A stretch of 64,000 nt of DNA from Anarhynchus alexandrinus (taxonomy: Eukaryota; Chordata; Aves; Charadriiformes; Charadriidae), in contig VUYV01000003.1 in assembly GCA_008711295.1 (NCBI GenBank), positions 6,417,765-6,481,764 on the forward strand, given 5' to 3'. The notes below the pieces were generated by a model. That model was not told the origin of the DNA and did no database searches. It saw nothing but the letters and a program-made list of their open reading frames with translations. The number at the start of each line of letters is the position of its first letter. Positions within the stretch are counted from its first letter, which is position 1. This document shows positions 48,085 to 60,839 of this stretch, one piece after another. Position numbers and translations under genes: made by a program.

Positions 48085-49310
48085 AACAAGGGAAATGTAA
48101 TATATCTAACTTATCTTGACTTCAGAAAAATATCTGATATGATCCCTCATAGGAATTTATTAGTTAAATCGGGTGTTAGCAAAAGAATTCTAAAATACTG
48201 AATTAGGTAGGGGGAGTCAGGTTGTGGCGAAAGGTTAACTCTGGTCAGCAAGAGGTGACCAGGACAATGCCTTAAGTTTTGGCCTTGAAATTTATCATTT
48301 TTAGTATTTTCATTAATGGCCATGGCACGGAAAAAGAATCAGACTAATGAAATATTCTGACAACATAAGGCTGGGACCCCCCCTCCAGTGGGAAAAGGGG
48401 ATGAGAAAACCACAAAGAAAGAACTAGATGACCTTGAAGACTGAAGTAATATAGGTGGGATGAAATTCAATAGTATAATGTGGCAGATTGTGCACACGTG
48501 GGCAAAGAAGAAACACTGCTGTTAAAAGCTCAGACCTCATCCATTATAAGTGGCAGAGAATGAAGAAAACCCATGAACAATCCTTGGCAATAGCATAATT
48601 AATAACCTGAAACATGGTGCAATTGTAATTGTATACAGATATATGTACATATGCATGTATGTATGCATTTTACTTATATATAAAATTTATGTGTGTGTAT
48701 ATATATTTAAAACTATATATAGGAGTGAACCAGGTGGTATGTTTCAAGCATAACAGGAAACTATTGATGCCATTGTGCAATATACTGGTAAAAATTAATA
48801 GGAACTAGTGCATACATGCAATTTCCAAACTGTTGTGGACTGACACACTATCTGTAACCCTTAAAACATTTGCTGCGTTATCAGTATAACCACATACACT
48901 GCTGAGTTCTTGTGTTACTCTTCAAATTAGGGATGCTTACCATTGTTCTGTGTATCACCTGCAGACCTCGGAATAGAGGCTGATATAATTTTGGTATATA
49001 GTGATGATCATTTATTAGCAAAAAAATAATTCAAACTCATAAGGATACAGAAGAAAGCTAGTAAGATCATCAGGGAATGAGGAAGCTATCGTATGAAAAT
49101 TAGTAAGAAACAGAAACACTAAAGAGACTAAATCTAATAAATAGATTGGGGCAATAAAACTCCAGGGGGAAACAACTATTTAAGCTAAAGAACAACATCA
49201 ATACCCATCAAAGGGGAATAATTTGGCCATGAGGAATTTAGGCTGATAATTGGAACATGATTTCAAGCCACAAGAGAAATAAAGTCCTGTAACAGTGTTC
49301 CATCAGGAGA
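48085..49310 (+). pseudogene. old, eroded CR1-type LINE
   Basis: The sequence is diverged, but the order of RT landmarks is right. Motif A reads YLDFR at 48112-48126, followed by a 'MIPHRNLLVK'-like stretch. A motif B region with 'LSFLVFSLMA' lies near 48285-48320. 'aaactccagggggaaac' and 'RIQKKASKIIRE'-like C-terminal text (49040-49085) follow at the expected distance. Numerous stops and frame changes occur, and there is no clear octamer tail. An AT/GT-rich simple repeat (48638-48720) lies inside. The erosion implies an insertion older than the 2.5-17 kb copies. Confidence 0.65.
48638..48720. repeat. AT/GT/CATG-rich simple repeat
   Basis: Alternating ATATGTACATATGCATGTATGTATG and GTGTGTATATATAT tracts within the old CR1. 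Confidence 0.75.
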
Positions 49311-52300
49311 AAGGGAAGCAAAAAACCACAAAGCACCTCAAAGTTATAGTTTCACCGAAGTATGGTGAAAATTATATGAGAGGGAAGTTTGGGGAGCAAA
49401 ATACAGAACCTTACCCAAGGCACTCTTCATTTTATGTTGTTTTGAAGTTCAGATCTCAAAGCTTAAATGCTTACCCGCCTGAGTACTAGGATCCAGGTCT
49501 CCTGACTTTGCGTTTCTAAACTTGCTGCTTAGCAGCACAAGATTTCAGTGAGTCTTTTGGGGTTCTGGCTGTAATCAATGAAAACAGGCTTTGCAAATGA
49601 GTCTATTTAAGGTATTCTTGTTCTGGTGGTGTTCTGAGTTGATGCTGCTGGGAGTCAGCAGTTTCCCTTCCACTTTCTCTCACTTTTAGACAACACCAAA
49701 CTCACTGACATCCTTTACTCATCTGACAATTCACCAGTTGTCAAATAATTATTTAAGCAGGAGAAAAACAATCCCCATCTTTAAATTAGCTATTAGCCAG
49801 GAATTAGCAATTTGATGCCTGCCCATGGTTGTGTAAGAGCTATGAAAATTAACATGTTCTAATTGGTAAGAAATGTTAGTTACTGCTACAGAAGTGGCAG
49901 TTTCACTAAATGGAGTGTGGCTGGAAATACTGGCTAAGGGAGCTTTCAACCCGGCTGGTCCTTTTCGCCCTTGCAATGCATTGCTTCTTCTACACAGGTG
50001 TGTCCATATAACGAAACTCTGCTTTCAGTCAGCTGTTTGCTAAGGCAACAATTAGTTGCCAACCATTGGTCAACATCTGGAAAATACATCAATCTTTGAG
50101 AGGGCATTAACGGCATTTATCACATTTATCAGGTACTGCAAATGAGTAGCAACTCATAGGGGCTTTGCCACACGCCTTTTATTTCTTTGTATGCAGAAAA
50201 CATGACAGATGCAGCCTTGGGTATTGACCCAGGTCATGCATACAGCGTCAGCATTGTTCCAAGAAGCCTGTTCCAGCTCAGTATCCCTAGTTATACATTG
50301 CATAGTTAATGTTACAGTGAAAGCATGTTTAAAGATGCAATGGCAAGTGTTTAAAAACTAGAAAGCACAGATATGATTTTGGCTCGGTCTTTATTTGCGC
50401 AATATGACAGCGTATTTAACAGCAGGTCCACATACCTTTTCTGCATCTTTGTGTTTCATTCAGGGCTGAGGGTACTCTGTACGCTGAAGATGAACTCAAG
50501 ATATTTGCTCAGGCCTTAAATATCCAGACTAATCCTATCTCTCCCTTTGAAAAAAATGCTTAGCTATGGAAGAGACAGACATGAAAACCTCTAATTTTCT
50601 GCATGTGTAATTCTCCTCTCCAGTATAATTTAACAGTTGAACCTTAAAATAATTAAATGATGCAGGAACTCAAGTCTGGTAAAGTGAGGTGAAAAAAGCT
50701 ACTTGCATGCTTAGAGACACGTATGCTGGTAAGATTTGCTGAGCTCAGGATCTAAAGTAATTTATCTACTCTGTTCAATGAGGCTGAAAGTCACATATGA
50801 AATAAGATTCAGGTTGTACAACAAAAACAGATTTCAGGATTGCATTTTTCCTTTGTTTTTATTTTATTATATTTCAACATCAAATTATATCTTTTATATA
50901 ATTTACCAGTTGTTCAAATAGCAAACTGAATTACAGGTTTGTAAGTGATCAGATTTCTTAAAAGATTGAGTCACAAGCAGCATAGTTGAACACACATATC
51001 TAAAAAGAAATGTTTGTTGTTGTTTTTTTAATAGGAAATTTGTATATGGATTAAGTTATACTATAGAATTAAGCTACAGCATAATTTTCCTTATGCTTTT
51101 AATTTTAAACATTTCATAAAAAGAACACATTTACCATATGACCTAATTAATTTAGAAGCTATTTCTTGAAAAAATGTCTATAGCAGCAACAGATGGAAAG
51201 AAGAAAAAGAACAACAAAATCCCGTTTTGAATATCATCCAATTTGACAAAGAACCAGCTGCTATAATAAGCTGTGTCAACATCCAAAATGTACTTTAAAA
51301 TGAAACTCACTTATATCGATTAAATGAGGAATGCTTTATGCAAAATTCACTGCCAATAAAGTTCATGGTATGTTCTCATTTATACGCATGCTACCTACTA
51401 ATTTCTATATTATCCGATGACTGTCAACACTTGTCATGCTAGTAGGGAGAGATAGACGGAAGAGTGACCATACCTGCTTTTCCAAACAAAAAGAAGCTGT
51501 GTATACTGTATGTAATTTAGACAAACACAACCAAAACTATAACCAAATTTCATCTCATGGCTCCCTTTCTCTATGAGTGAATTAGAAAATGTGTTTCAGT
51601 TGCTTTTAAAAAATGTTAGCGTTGCTTTTCTTCACACCAAAGGACACACCAAAGCTAATACACAGTACATTGTTTTCAGCTTTACACTGGAGCCTGCTTG
51701 TCTGAATAAAGCAGTTTGCTCTCTTTCTTTTAGGTTTCATTTTGACATTCTTGGGCTCTGTCAGGATATTGAGAAGTTTGGCTAGAGGGAAATCACATTC
51801 GTTTTAAAATCAAGAATTATGTTATGCCCTTTAAAGAACAGCCCTGTACTGGGAGTTCTGTCCCAGAGGAAGCTCGGGAAACATAAAAGGCCTCTAATCA
51901 AAAAGCAAAGAGGAAGAGCTCTGCCTAAGCCTGGGAGAAAGATGTCATTGTTCTGTGTAGCAACCTGTCACCAGGCAGAGGCGGAGATTGCTGACAAATA
52001 CACAAAGGTAGTCAGACTGCAAACACGCTAGGTTGCCCTTTACAGGAAGGATCACAAATTCACACTGTAGGTCAGCAACAGAGCTGGAAATGCAAGACAA
52101 ACCTTTTGATTCTCAGCCTTAGGAACTATACAGCATTGGCTCTTTTATCCCTCCTTGCCTGTTTTGCAGAAGATGGTAGTACCGGAGTTGCACAGGGAAA
52201 GAAGGATGCTGTTTCCCTCACACATGTACTGCAGATTGTGGTTTACCCTTAATTTTTTTGACAAACTGACAACAGCAATCATGCAAGGGTAAGCCTGCTT

Positions 52301-53079
52301 TCAGATCTTATTAACAGTCCTGGGAGTCAAATGCAAAATGTACAGGTTTCACAACAAATGTGAAACAAAACTGGTTTGGACCTCCATCCAAAACTCAGAG
52401 AGAAACAAATCAGGCAGAACTGCTCATTTTTCAAAGACTGTATTGAATATGAAGAGAAAGAAAATTTAAAAAATAATCTCAAAAACTTTTATGAAGTTAT
52501 GTGATATGAGAATCCAGCAGTAATTTTGGAAAATACAGCAAAATTGCATCGAGAGTATGCAAGGAGTAAATAATATTGTGAACGGTACCTTTGGTAGGCA
52601 GACAGAAATACTGGTGATTGTCCAAGCCTCGTTTCCATGGAAGATTGTCAGAGGAATGTAAGTTTTGGATATAAGGAGATGTCACCTTTTCAACCCAGTC
52701 GTAGAAAACGGCACCTGACAACCTCTCTATAGCAGCTTTTCGCAATTTCTTCCTTCTACGTCAGTTACTAACTGACTCAACATACCATCTGAACACTGTG
52801 CTACCACTGGAGGGATGCATAGATGCAAAATTAGCTGGAAATCTTCATAGAAACAATTGCTATAAAAGACATCACTTTTATTAAAAGACAAAAATGTTGC
52901 ATTTGAAATATCTCCAACTTAACTTACTTATGGGAAATCAGAAGTCAGAGTTCACACAGCACCTATCTGTCAAACCTGCCCTCCAAACTGCCCCTACTGC
53001 AGTGCCTTTCGCCCTTCCAGTGCCTGGGAGCCTTCTCAGAGTAGCCCTCCTGTCATGCTTCCTTTGAGTGGAGATAGCT
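49311..53079. other. intergenic, possible old SINE tails and one exon-like frame
   Basis: No gene is established. Two short stretches, 49475-49510 ('ggatccaggtctcctgactt') and 52062-52130 ('aggtcagcaacagagctggaaatgcaagacaaaccttttgattctcagcc'), resemble the 3' part of ancient tetrapod SINE/LINE consensus sequences ('cagagctgggaatagaacccaggtctcctgactcccag'). The exon-like frame at 52589-52714 is listed separately. Confidence 0.45.
52589..52714 (-). other. exon-like open segment, unknown (candidate only)
   Basis: On the minus strand a 126-base segment lies between a possible acceptor (TTGTCAG, 52715-52721) and a good donor (CAAAG|GTACCG at 52589/52588). Both boundaries fall in codon phase 1, so an exon here could be skipped or joined without a shift. 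It encodes about 42 residues starting AVFYDWVEKVTSPYI and ending near YFCLPTK. I recognise no family. Against it, the bases before the acceptor are purine-rich instead of pyrimidine-rich, there is no partner exon that I can identify, and the open frame extends only a little beyond. Chance is a real possibility. Confidence 0.2.
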
Positions 53080-53796
53080 TGTCCTGGTTTGAGGTAAAAC
53101 AGGACAATTTTGTTCAGTAATTTTATTTTTTTAGCTAGGCCTCTTCTTACTACTGAAATTAACAGCATATTGTGCAGAAATTCTTCACTCTCAGAGTGAT
53201 AAGACCTACGTTTATAGCTGATGCCCAGGCATGGTATGCAGAGAGGCTCTTGCTTATACTTACTGCTATAACACCGAAGGCCAGATAACTTAGTTACTTG
53301 CTCCATTGGAGGGTTGGAAGCAGAAAAGCATAGAGGGGTCCCACCTGCCAGGAGGAATGGATGGGACAGGTGACCCAAAACTGACCAACAGGGTGTTCCA
53401 TCCCATCTGTTTCATGCACAGTATAAAAGCTGAGGGATCAAAGGGTCAGTTCTCTTCCTTCAATGGCCGGTGTCCAAGGACGACTCTGTCTGTTCGTCCG
53501 CCTTTGATCCCGATCCTGAATCCAGATCTGGAATCCAGTTCCCGTCTGTCACTGAGTCCAATCTGGGACTTCCCCAGTGCCAGCTGGTTATGCGATAGTC
53601 ATCCTGGGAGCTTGATATGGTTTTGTATACATTTCATTATTTTCTTTTTATTTTATTATTAATATTTTATTAAAGTAGTTTAGTTCCTTCTAAACTCATA
53701 AGTCTCTCTCTCTCTGTCTCTCTTGCCTCTCTGAAGAGGGGTAGGGGACAGCATCTGTCGGTCTGCCCAGTGGCTGGTTAGGCCCAAACCACAACA
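53080..53796 (+). mobile_element. solo LTR, same family as 34488-35219, opposite orientation
   Basis: The element begins TGTCCTGGTTTGAGG and ends GGCCCAAACCACAACA. Its termini form short inverted repeats (TGTCCTGGTTTG against TGTTGTGGTTTG). It carries TATAAAAG at 53422-53429 and ATTAAA at 53669-53674 in the usual U3-R-U5 spacing, and a (TC)n-rich U5 at 53701-53722. It is closely alignable along its whole length with the reverse complement of 34488-35219. The flanks TAGCT (53075-53079) and GACCT (53797-53801) match at three of five positions, a plausible eroded duplication. No retroviral internal region is present. Confidence 0.9.
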
Positions 53797-55853
53797 GACC
53801 TGTACTTTCATCTTAGAGCAAACTCCATACAAACTCATTGCCACAGGGTAAGGAGAACATACTTGCAACAGTCTTGTCTCTCAGCCTTGCCATGGGCTTG
53901 GAAGCACCTAGAGAGTCACCAGGAACTTCAGGTATCAGGGTGTTCAGGCTCTTTGGTACAGAAACTGGGAGCTGGAGCCTGTGAAGCCTGGGCTAGGCTT
54001 AAGGTCTGGGAATCCATCTACGTATCCTTTCAAACAGCATCTCCTAGGTGAGTTTCTATAGCTTAATTAGTCATTAGCTTCACAATAGTTATGAGACAAA
54101 AAAACCAGCAGATTTGTTCTACAGACTGGAGGCAGGTATTTTGTTGTCACTGTTTTCCAAAAATTCTGTTTAGCGAGAATTTTGTAAAGATTTTTTTTTT
54201 TCGAGCAAATTAAATCATCACCTGTATTTCCTAATCAAAATAATAAATTTTAGTCATCTGTAAACCATTTTTTTTTTAATCTAACATACTGCTTTATATA
54301 CTTACAGATATATACCTTTGGGATATATACTTAATTGAGAAATATAGAAGCAAAAAAACCTTACACATCGTACTTCTAAAATGCTCGAGCAGATTTGTTC
54401 TTGAAGGTAAGAAAAAAGTCTCAATTATTTAGTGTAAAAAAGAGAATAAAGAATCTGGAAATAGTACTTCATGGATAATGCAAAGAAGATGTATACTATG
54501 TTGTAGGACATGAGACTGCACTGAGGAAAGAATGGGGAATGCAGAAATTCCCAGGCTAATGTTGTCTCAGGCAGGTTCACATGTTTTTGAAGACCCAAGC
54601 GTCTGCAGATTTGATCTGCAGCTTGGAAGGTTCACACGTGCAAATGGTGTGGTCATTGCAGAACTTTTGTCACTTTATAGATATTATGGTCAATTAGTGT
54701 GAGCAGCTGCCTGGCACAAGCAGACATCTCTTGCAGTGTTTTTTAACTTAATTGCCAAATTAATGGCATGATTTTGATAACTTTCTTGCTTGTGAACTCA
54801 GTTTCCTGAACACTTCTTTTTCCTTGCTGCAATAACCATTCAAATTATATGAAATTGAAATAGTTCAACAAATCCAGGTATGGGTAACCAAAGTATTTGA
54901 TACACCAGGTTAAGTTAAAGGACAAGAAAGGATTACTGCAGAACAGAAATAAGTGGTGAAAACTCAGCATTAGAGGAAAAACAGAAATTTCTCTCTGCTC
55001 CATCCTTTTTAGTTGCAAACACGGCATCACCCTCTAAGTCAACTCACAAACTCTCTTACTTACAGAAGTTAGTGACTTTCCTGACAAGCACAAGTGAGAC
55101 AGTACCAGTGGGATTCTTTCAAAGATGTGAAATCTCTCTTTACTACAGGTACTTGGGGGATTCATTATCAACTTCATGCCTTTCCTCTAACGACAGGCTT
55201 CCTTCAGGGGAGGGAATCTTCAATATGTTGTTGAAACTACGGTAGGTCCCTCAGTGACTGATTCTACATAAGTGCCATGCACGCTGAACCACTAATTGAA
55301 ATACCATTTTAACCAACTCTACCAGAGATATTTTGGTTCTCAAGTTGATAGTTCAGTAATTATCATCTTAGGCATAAAACTGGTTGCAGTATTTTAACTA
55401 TTGACATCCTTACCTGTTTCACAAGAATACTTGAAGCCCCCCATCTCATTGTTTTAGTATTTTATGAAAACACAAGAAGAAATAATCTTTGCTCTAAATA
55501 ATGCATGATGGCAGGGTGGGATAAAAAGCTAGGTTGTTAAGCAACAGACTGGGCAGAAAACAGCTAAAGGTAGAGTTGTTGTGATTTCTCTAATGCAGGC
55601 AGGCTCATCATAGGAAATACTTTGAAAAGGTGAATAGAGCACTTAGGGGTACATAAAGTGTAGGTTTACTTGAATTATGATAGAAAGGTTTTCTTCAGTG
55701 TACCTATCCAACCCAGTTGGAGCTGCTAACTGTATGACCTAAAAAGGCCAATAGAAAAAGAGAAAAAAAAAAAGGCATCTCACTGGAGACCTTGCGGAAC
55801 TCTGTTCTGATGGCAGTAGATCCAAATTCAGTTAAATAACTCAAAGGTTGTAG

Positions 55854-56099
55854 TTAGGCACTGTAATCTGCAAACTCTGCACACTGGCCCCAGGGTGGAC
55901 TACACGATCCTGGTGCCAAGCCTCTCTGCACAGCACACACAGCTTCTGCAAAGGGGTAAATGTCTGCATGGGATCCAGAGGAGCCGCTGTGTTGAGCAAA
56001 GCATCGTCCAGGAGTTATCCATAAGGAAATGAAAAGTACGAGAACAAGTCTAAAATCCTGTGCTTGTGATCCGTCCTCCCGATTCACAGGTCTATGCAT
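55854..56099 (-). other. small open frame with signal-peptide-like segment (candidate only)
   Basis: An 81-codon ATG-started frame on the minus strand with an A at -3 of the start. Residues 17-36 (FRLVLVLFISLWITPGRCFA) form a hydrophobic stretch followed by small residues, as in a secretory signal. The remainder has four cysteines but no family I recognise. The hydrophobic segment starts late (residue 17), there is no visible promoter or splice context, and a frame of this length occurs by chance in 64 kb. I treat it as unproven. Confidence 0.15.
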
Positions 56100-58924
56100 C
56101 TTCCTTCAAAGACATGAGTTCAAACAGTTCTCTTGAAACCCCTGCACCTCTTGCCTCCTTTCATACAGTTTCATGCCTAACAGGCAAAACACCTACTGAG
56201 GAAATAAGAGAACTGGGAATAATGGCTTTAGTAGTATGAAGGTACTTCAAATCTATATTTACTAACAAGATATTGACCTAACTTCCAGGATGTAGTCCAT
56301 ACTGGCTCTTACATTTCTCTCCCTTTCTTGAAGGCTGTGCCAACATTAACAGAAAAAAAGGAATTTTAGAGAAATGGAAGATAGAAAAATAATCTGACTT
56401 TGCTGCTGATTAATAAGTTTCCTTCCAACTGCAATTAAGTCTTTAAGCATGTAACCAGTCTTTTAAGGAAAAGGTAGACTAAGTCATAACCACAGTTTTG
56501 GTGGCATAAAAATACTGACCAAAACTGTGTTCTTTGTCAGGCTGTCTCCTAAGTGGTTGTTGCAGAACACATTCTAGACTGGCACACTAGGATAAAGAAA
56601 TGCTACCTTTTTCCGTCAGGATGAACCTGGTGTTAAGCTACGTAGCCTGGGATGCTACAAGTGATAAGCAGAGATGTAACTCAAAGTGCTTGGAGAACCT
56701 GAAAGAAAAAAAGAAATCAGCAGGTTTTGGAGCATTGACACTTGAACTTTAGCTGAGCCAGAGTTTTGAATGAACACTTAACAATGAACATGTTAGCACC
56801 TAAACTCACTAAGTCCCACTTCAGGCACTTAAGTCCTTTATTGATTTGATCTTTCCTACAGCACCTCAGTAGATCGTGATGCTATCTGTTCTTACTTTTC
56901 AGTTATTCGGCAGGTAAGTTTTGCCATATTTGTCATATGTTCCAAATGATTCTTTTCGTGCTTATCAAATGAAAAAGCATGTTGTGCTCTTACATGATAA
57001 AAAAGCTACTCATTTATTTTGTAGTATGCTTGTTCCTTCAATTGGCTTATAAATCCTTCGTTTGAAGACAGCATTTCAGAATACATATTAAAGTTGGTGT
57101 CCTAAGAAATGTGAAAGGAAATGCTTCATTCCAAGACTAGTTATGGAAAAAGAAGAAACATCAATTTTCATATTCTTAGTATTTTATAAATTATGCTGAA
57201 CAGCTAGTACCTGTTATTGCCACACACTTTGAAACAAATGCTTATTTATAGAGAGGTTAAGCATAAATGAATTCTAAAAAAATCAAACTATTCTGTAAGT
57301 GTTGGTCAAATTTAATCCAACTATTATACCTATATAAAATGATTCAGATGAAACAACCACCAAACCTTTCTGGACATAAGTATAAAAACCTGACAGAAAG
57401 TGTGTTAAAATGCTATCAAAAGAACAGTTTCATTTGGAATTGTATTTACAGAAATGTACATAAATCAATTCCTTAACACTTTTATGTCTTTCAGTTTGTT
57501 CTTTTTGTTTATCTTCTTCTTTCATCTCCATATTGATATGGGTCCCTTTGATACAGCGTTACCTAATACATGGAAGACAGGAAAAAGTACCCTCATATAT
57601 GGGAAGGTCAAGCATTATGTGCCAAAGTAAAGCCTGGTTTTTTATTAGATTAAAAGGATATCAGGAAACAGTTTATTTTAGAAGTGTTTTAAATTTTAGC
57701 ATACAAATTAGATCTTATGTTATCCGACCCAGTCTTAGAAATTGATGTAGAATTCCTCCAGTAGCTTGGCAAATAGGTGGTCAATATAATGTTGACACCC
57801 AGGATGAGAGCACACAAAGAGACACTCAGTGTGTCCAAACTACAGGAGCTGATGAGTGCTTTCTGGTCCCCGGTTTAGAGTCAGAGCCCAGATTAGTGCT
57901 AATGTCTGTGCCCTTTAGCGACACTTTGCACTATTCTAGTCTTGGTTGCTCTTTGGTCCTATGCTCCTGACCATGGAAGTCTCAGAAATAAGAAAGAGGT
58001 AGAGATATATAGTAGAGATTAAATAATTGCTCACCATTACCTATTAGCTTGGGGGTGAGAGTGGGTTAAAGGGTGTCCATATGAAAACGTTTCAGTAGAT
58101 ATGATTACTAAAATTCATTCTTTTATTTTCTGAACTGACATTTTACAAGCAGAATATAAGCATCAGAGTCATTATCAGAGTTCTTTTGATAACCTCACCC
58201 ATCTAAATTGTGGGAGGAAATCTGTAGGGTAGTATCTTTTTGCTTAGAAAAAGCCCTTTACTTCAAGGTGCTTCTCCTGCATATACACAGCTGCATGATG
58301 AACAGGAACCCTTTTTACAGTCTCTTCAACTTTGTACGCCACCTAGTGCAGTGCTGAGAATTAATTATATCTATACAAAGAATCATCCATTTTGATTGCA
58401 GCGCTAAAAAACGTAAGTACAACAACCTTTAACCAGCTGTTTTCACAAAAATAAATGACTATTTATTATATTCTTTATATTAATGAAGACCAAATTACTT
58501 ACTATGATGAATGCCAATAAATACCCTCTAATATGCAAAAAGTTTTCCCACCATTTACATTTTAATGAGATTTGAAATGTTAATGAATGAAGGGAGTCTA
58601 CTAATTACCTCAGTGAGTGTCTCAAATAAAAGTGAACTTTGTTAGATGAATTAATACTAGTTTCTCATTAGGATGTTCTAATAGCTGAAAATTATTAATG
58701 TTTTATCTAATATGCTGAAAACAAATAAGTGTTTGTTTCACAGTTTGACAAATATTTTTAATGATAAACACTGAGCTCATAAGTAATACATGTGACCTTT
58801 CAAATGTGTTCCACATGTAACCCAAATAACAAGATTTCTAACACACATCTTTTTAGTATAATAAAGATTTTTAAGTTGCTTTAAAAAAAAAAAAAACAAA
58901 CCCCAAACCTTTCTATTCATTTGA

Positions 58925-58975
58925 TTCCCATTTTATTGCTTGACAGACACGGAAATGAGGCTCAGTTTAAGCTCT
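58925..58975 (-). repeat. possible MIR SINE core fragment
   Basis: 'cccattttattgcttgacagacacggaaatgaggctcag' parallels the reverse-complemented MIR core ('cattttacagatgaggaaactgaggctcag'). It is short and diverged. Confidence 0.35.
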
Positions 58976-60605
58976 ATTATTTTTATTAATATGTTTAATG
59001 TAAAAATGAAGATCACTAAAGATACATATAAGCCTAATTAACTTTCTGTGACAGATTTATGGCATCCAGTAAGGAAATTAATGTCCAGTACAGTTACCTG
59101 TTCTCATTAGTATATATTCTGTGAAAAGTGCACTTTCTGAAGCACACCAGTGCAGCTCAGTATAGAGTACTGGTGGGGTACTTGATTTACTCCATCCATC
59201 GCAGCCAACAGAAGGAAAAGAAAAGAGGAATCAACCATTTGCACATCAGAACAGCTCACTGCCAAATTCACCTGGAAAGGGAAAAAACGAAAAAAAAAAA
59301 GTATTTTTGTTTGATTAACCCCTTCCTCCCTTCCAAGGATATTTTTTTTTTTAAATAAGCAACAGTAGTTCTAGTTCTCTATTTGAAAACTGTGTTTAAA
59401 AAAAAATAGAAAAAAAAATATGTTGAAAAGAGCATTGACAGAAAATTTAAAAAGATGGTGGGTTAGAATTTCTAAGACCACACAAAATACTGGATTAAAT
59501 TGTAGGGGACAGATGCCACAGACCTCACAGATTCCGGGAGGACTATTTCCTAAAGAAAGTTTAAAACCTAAAGGTCACATTATGAATACATAAAAATGCT
59601 AATTCACACATACATTCAGGAAAGAATACACACAATTTACTGCAATGCCAAAATAAAATTTATAACCAATGTTTTAACCATTTATCTTGGCATGATGGTA
59701 TATTTATAGCCAAGCTGTTTAGAATATAAATTGTCCTCCCCTCTCCCCCAAAACGAATAAATAAATGAAACATTCAACCTTATATTGCAACAACAGTTTG
59801 TTACAACATCCTGTATACATACTTCCCATAACTTCTTACTTAACGAGGTTGCTGATCCTGAAAATACAGAAACACATGTAGCTCCAAGGAATACATTGAT
59901 AGGCATATTTGTCATGTTCAGCCTCTGATCCACGGAAGTGAATCCAGTGGGCTGGCAAGGCTTAACATGCTCTGGAGCACTCAATCCCAGTGGCAGTTAA
60001 CAAATAGTTCCTTCGCAAACAGTTGTATAGAAAGGTCAAAGTATACCTTTTTTGCCTGTTACGTTAACCTCATAACTTAGTTTGCTTCTGGGTAAGGGAA
60101 CAAGGAATATATATCATCGTACCTGGCTATTTTTCACACGTCAAGCTGATTAGATAGCTATGTATAGCGGTATGTGTCCTGCACCCCGTCTGATTATCAT
60201 ACCTCTGGAGTCATATGGGGCACTTTCAAATTCTGCTACTATGCCCCCAAAACAGGTACATAAATCACAAATCTGACACTAAAAAGTGCCTTCTCTAATG
60301 GGTAGTGTCTCCAGTTGAGTTTATAGAATTAGTCATACTATGTTTGCTGGAAGTAAGTTTCTGTTTAAATTTGGCGAGACAGCACTGAAATTCTAGCAGC
60401 AGCTTCATAAGGACACACACAGGGTGTTTCCACTGATTGGAAAAGTATCTGAAGGTCACTTTTTTTCTTTTTAATCCCTCATTAATTTCTTCTATTCCTG
60501 CTCTGTGGCTAAAAGAGTGTTCCCAAAATGCCACGTCTGCTCTCCTCTTTCTAGACAGCTGAAACAACTCCAAACTGGCTGCAATATGTTGTAAGAGGAC
60601 TGCCT

Positions 60606-60839
60606 ATGTTTATCAGTATCGGAAATTTTCAACAAGTTGCTCATGAAAGCGGGGCTTTAACCATCCTGAGGATATTGGGGAGTTGTGACATTGGACAAGC
60701 TGATGTGGTCATGTGTGGTTTACCAGGATTTCTTGGTGATTTTCACATGGTGGACATTTTCCCTTCTAGGTGGAATGCTCCGTTTCATGGGCTACGTAGT
60801 GAGCATGGCAATGGGCCAAGTGCTGTGAATGCCCACTAA
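60606..60839 (+). other. small open frame, unknown (candidate only)
   Basis: A 77-codon ATG-started frame whose product contains GNFQQVAHESGALTILRILG and ends in a Gly/His/Pro-rich tail. The local base composition is somewhat GC-richer than its neighbourhood. No known domain, splice-site pair or poly(A) signal is evident nearby. It may be a piece of an unrecognised old repeat or chance. Confidence 0.12.

Noticed and set aside
53306..53662. 118-codon plus-strand frame, and the 146-codon minus-strand frame at 52938-53378
   Set aside because: Both lie largely within the solo LTR at 53080-53796. The plus-strand one spans the TATA box and transcription start region, so it is not coding.
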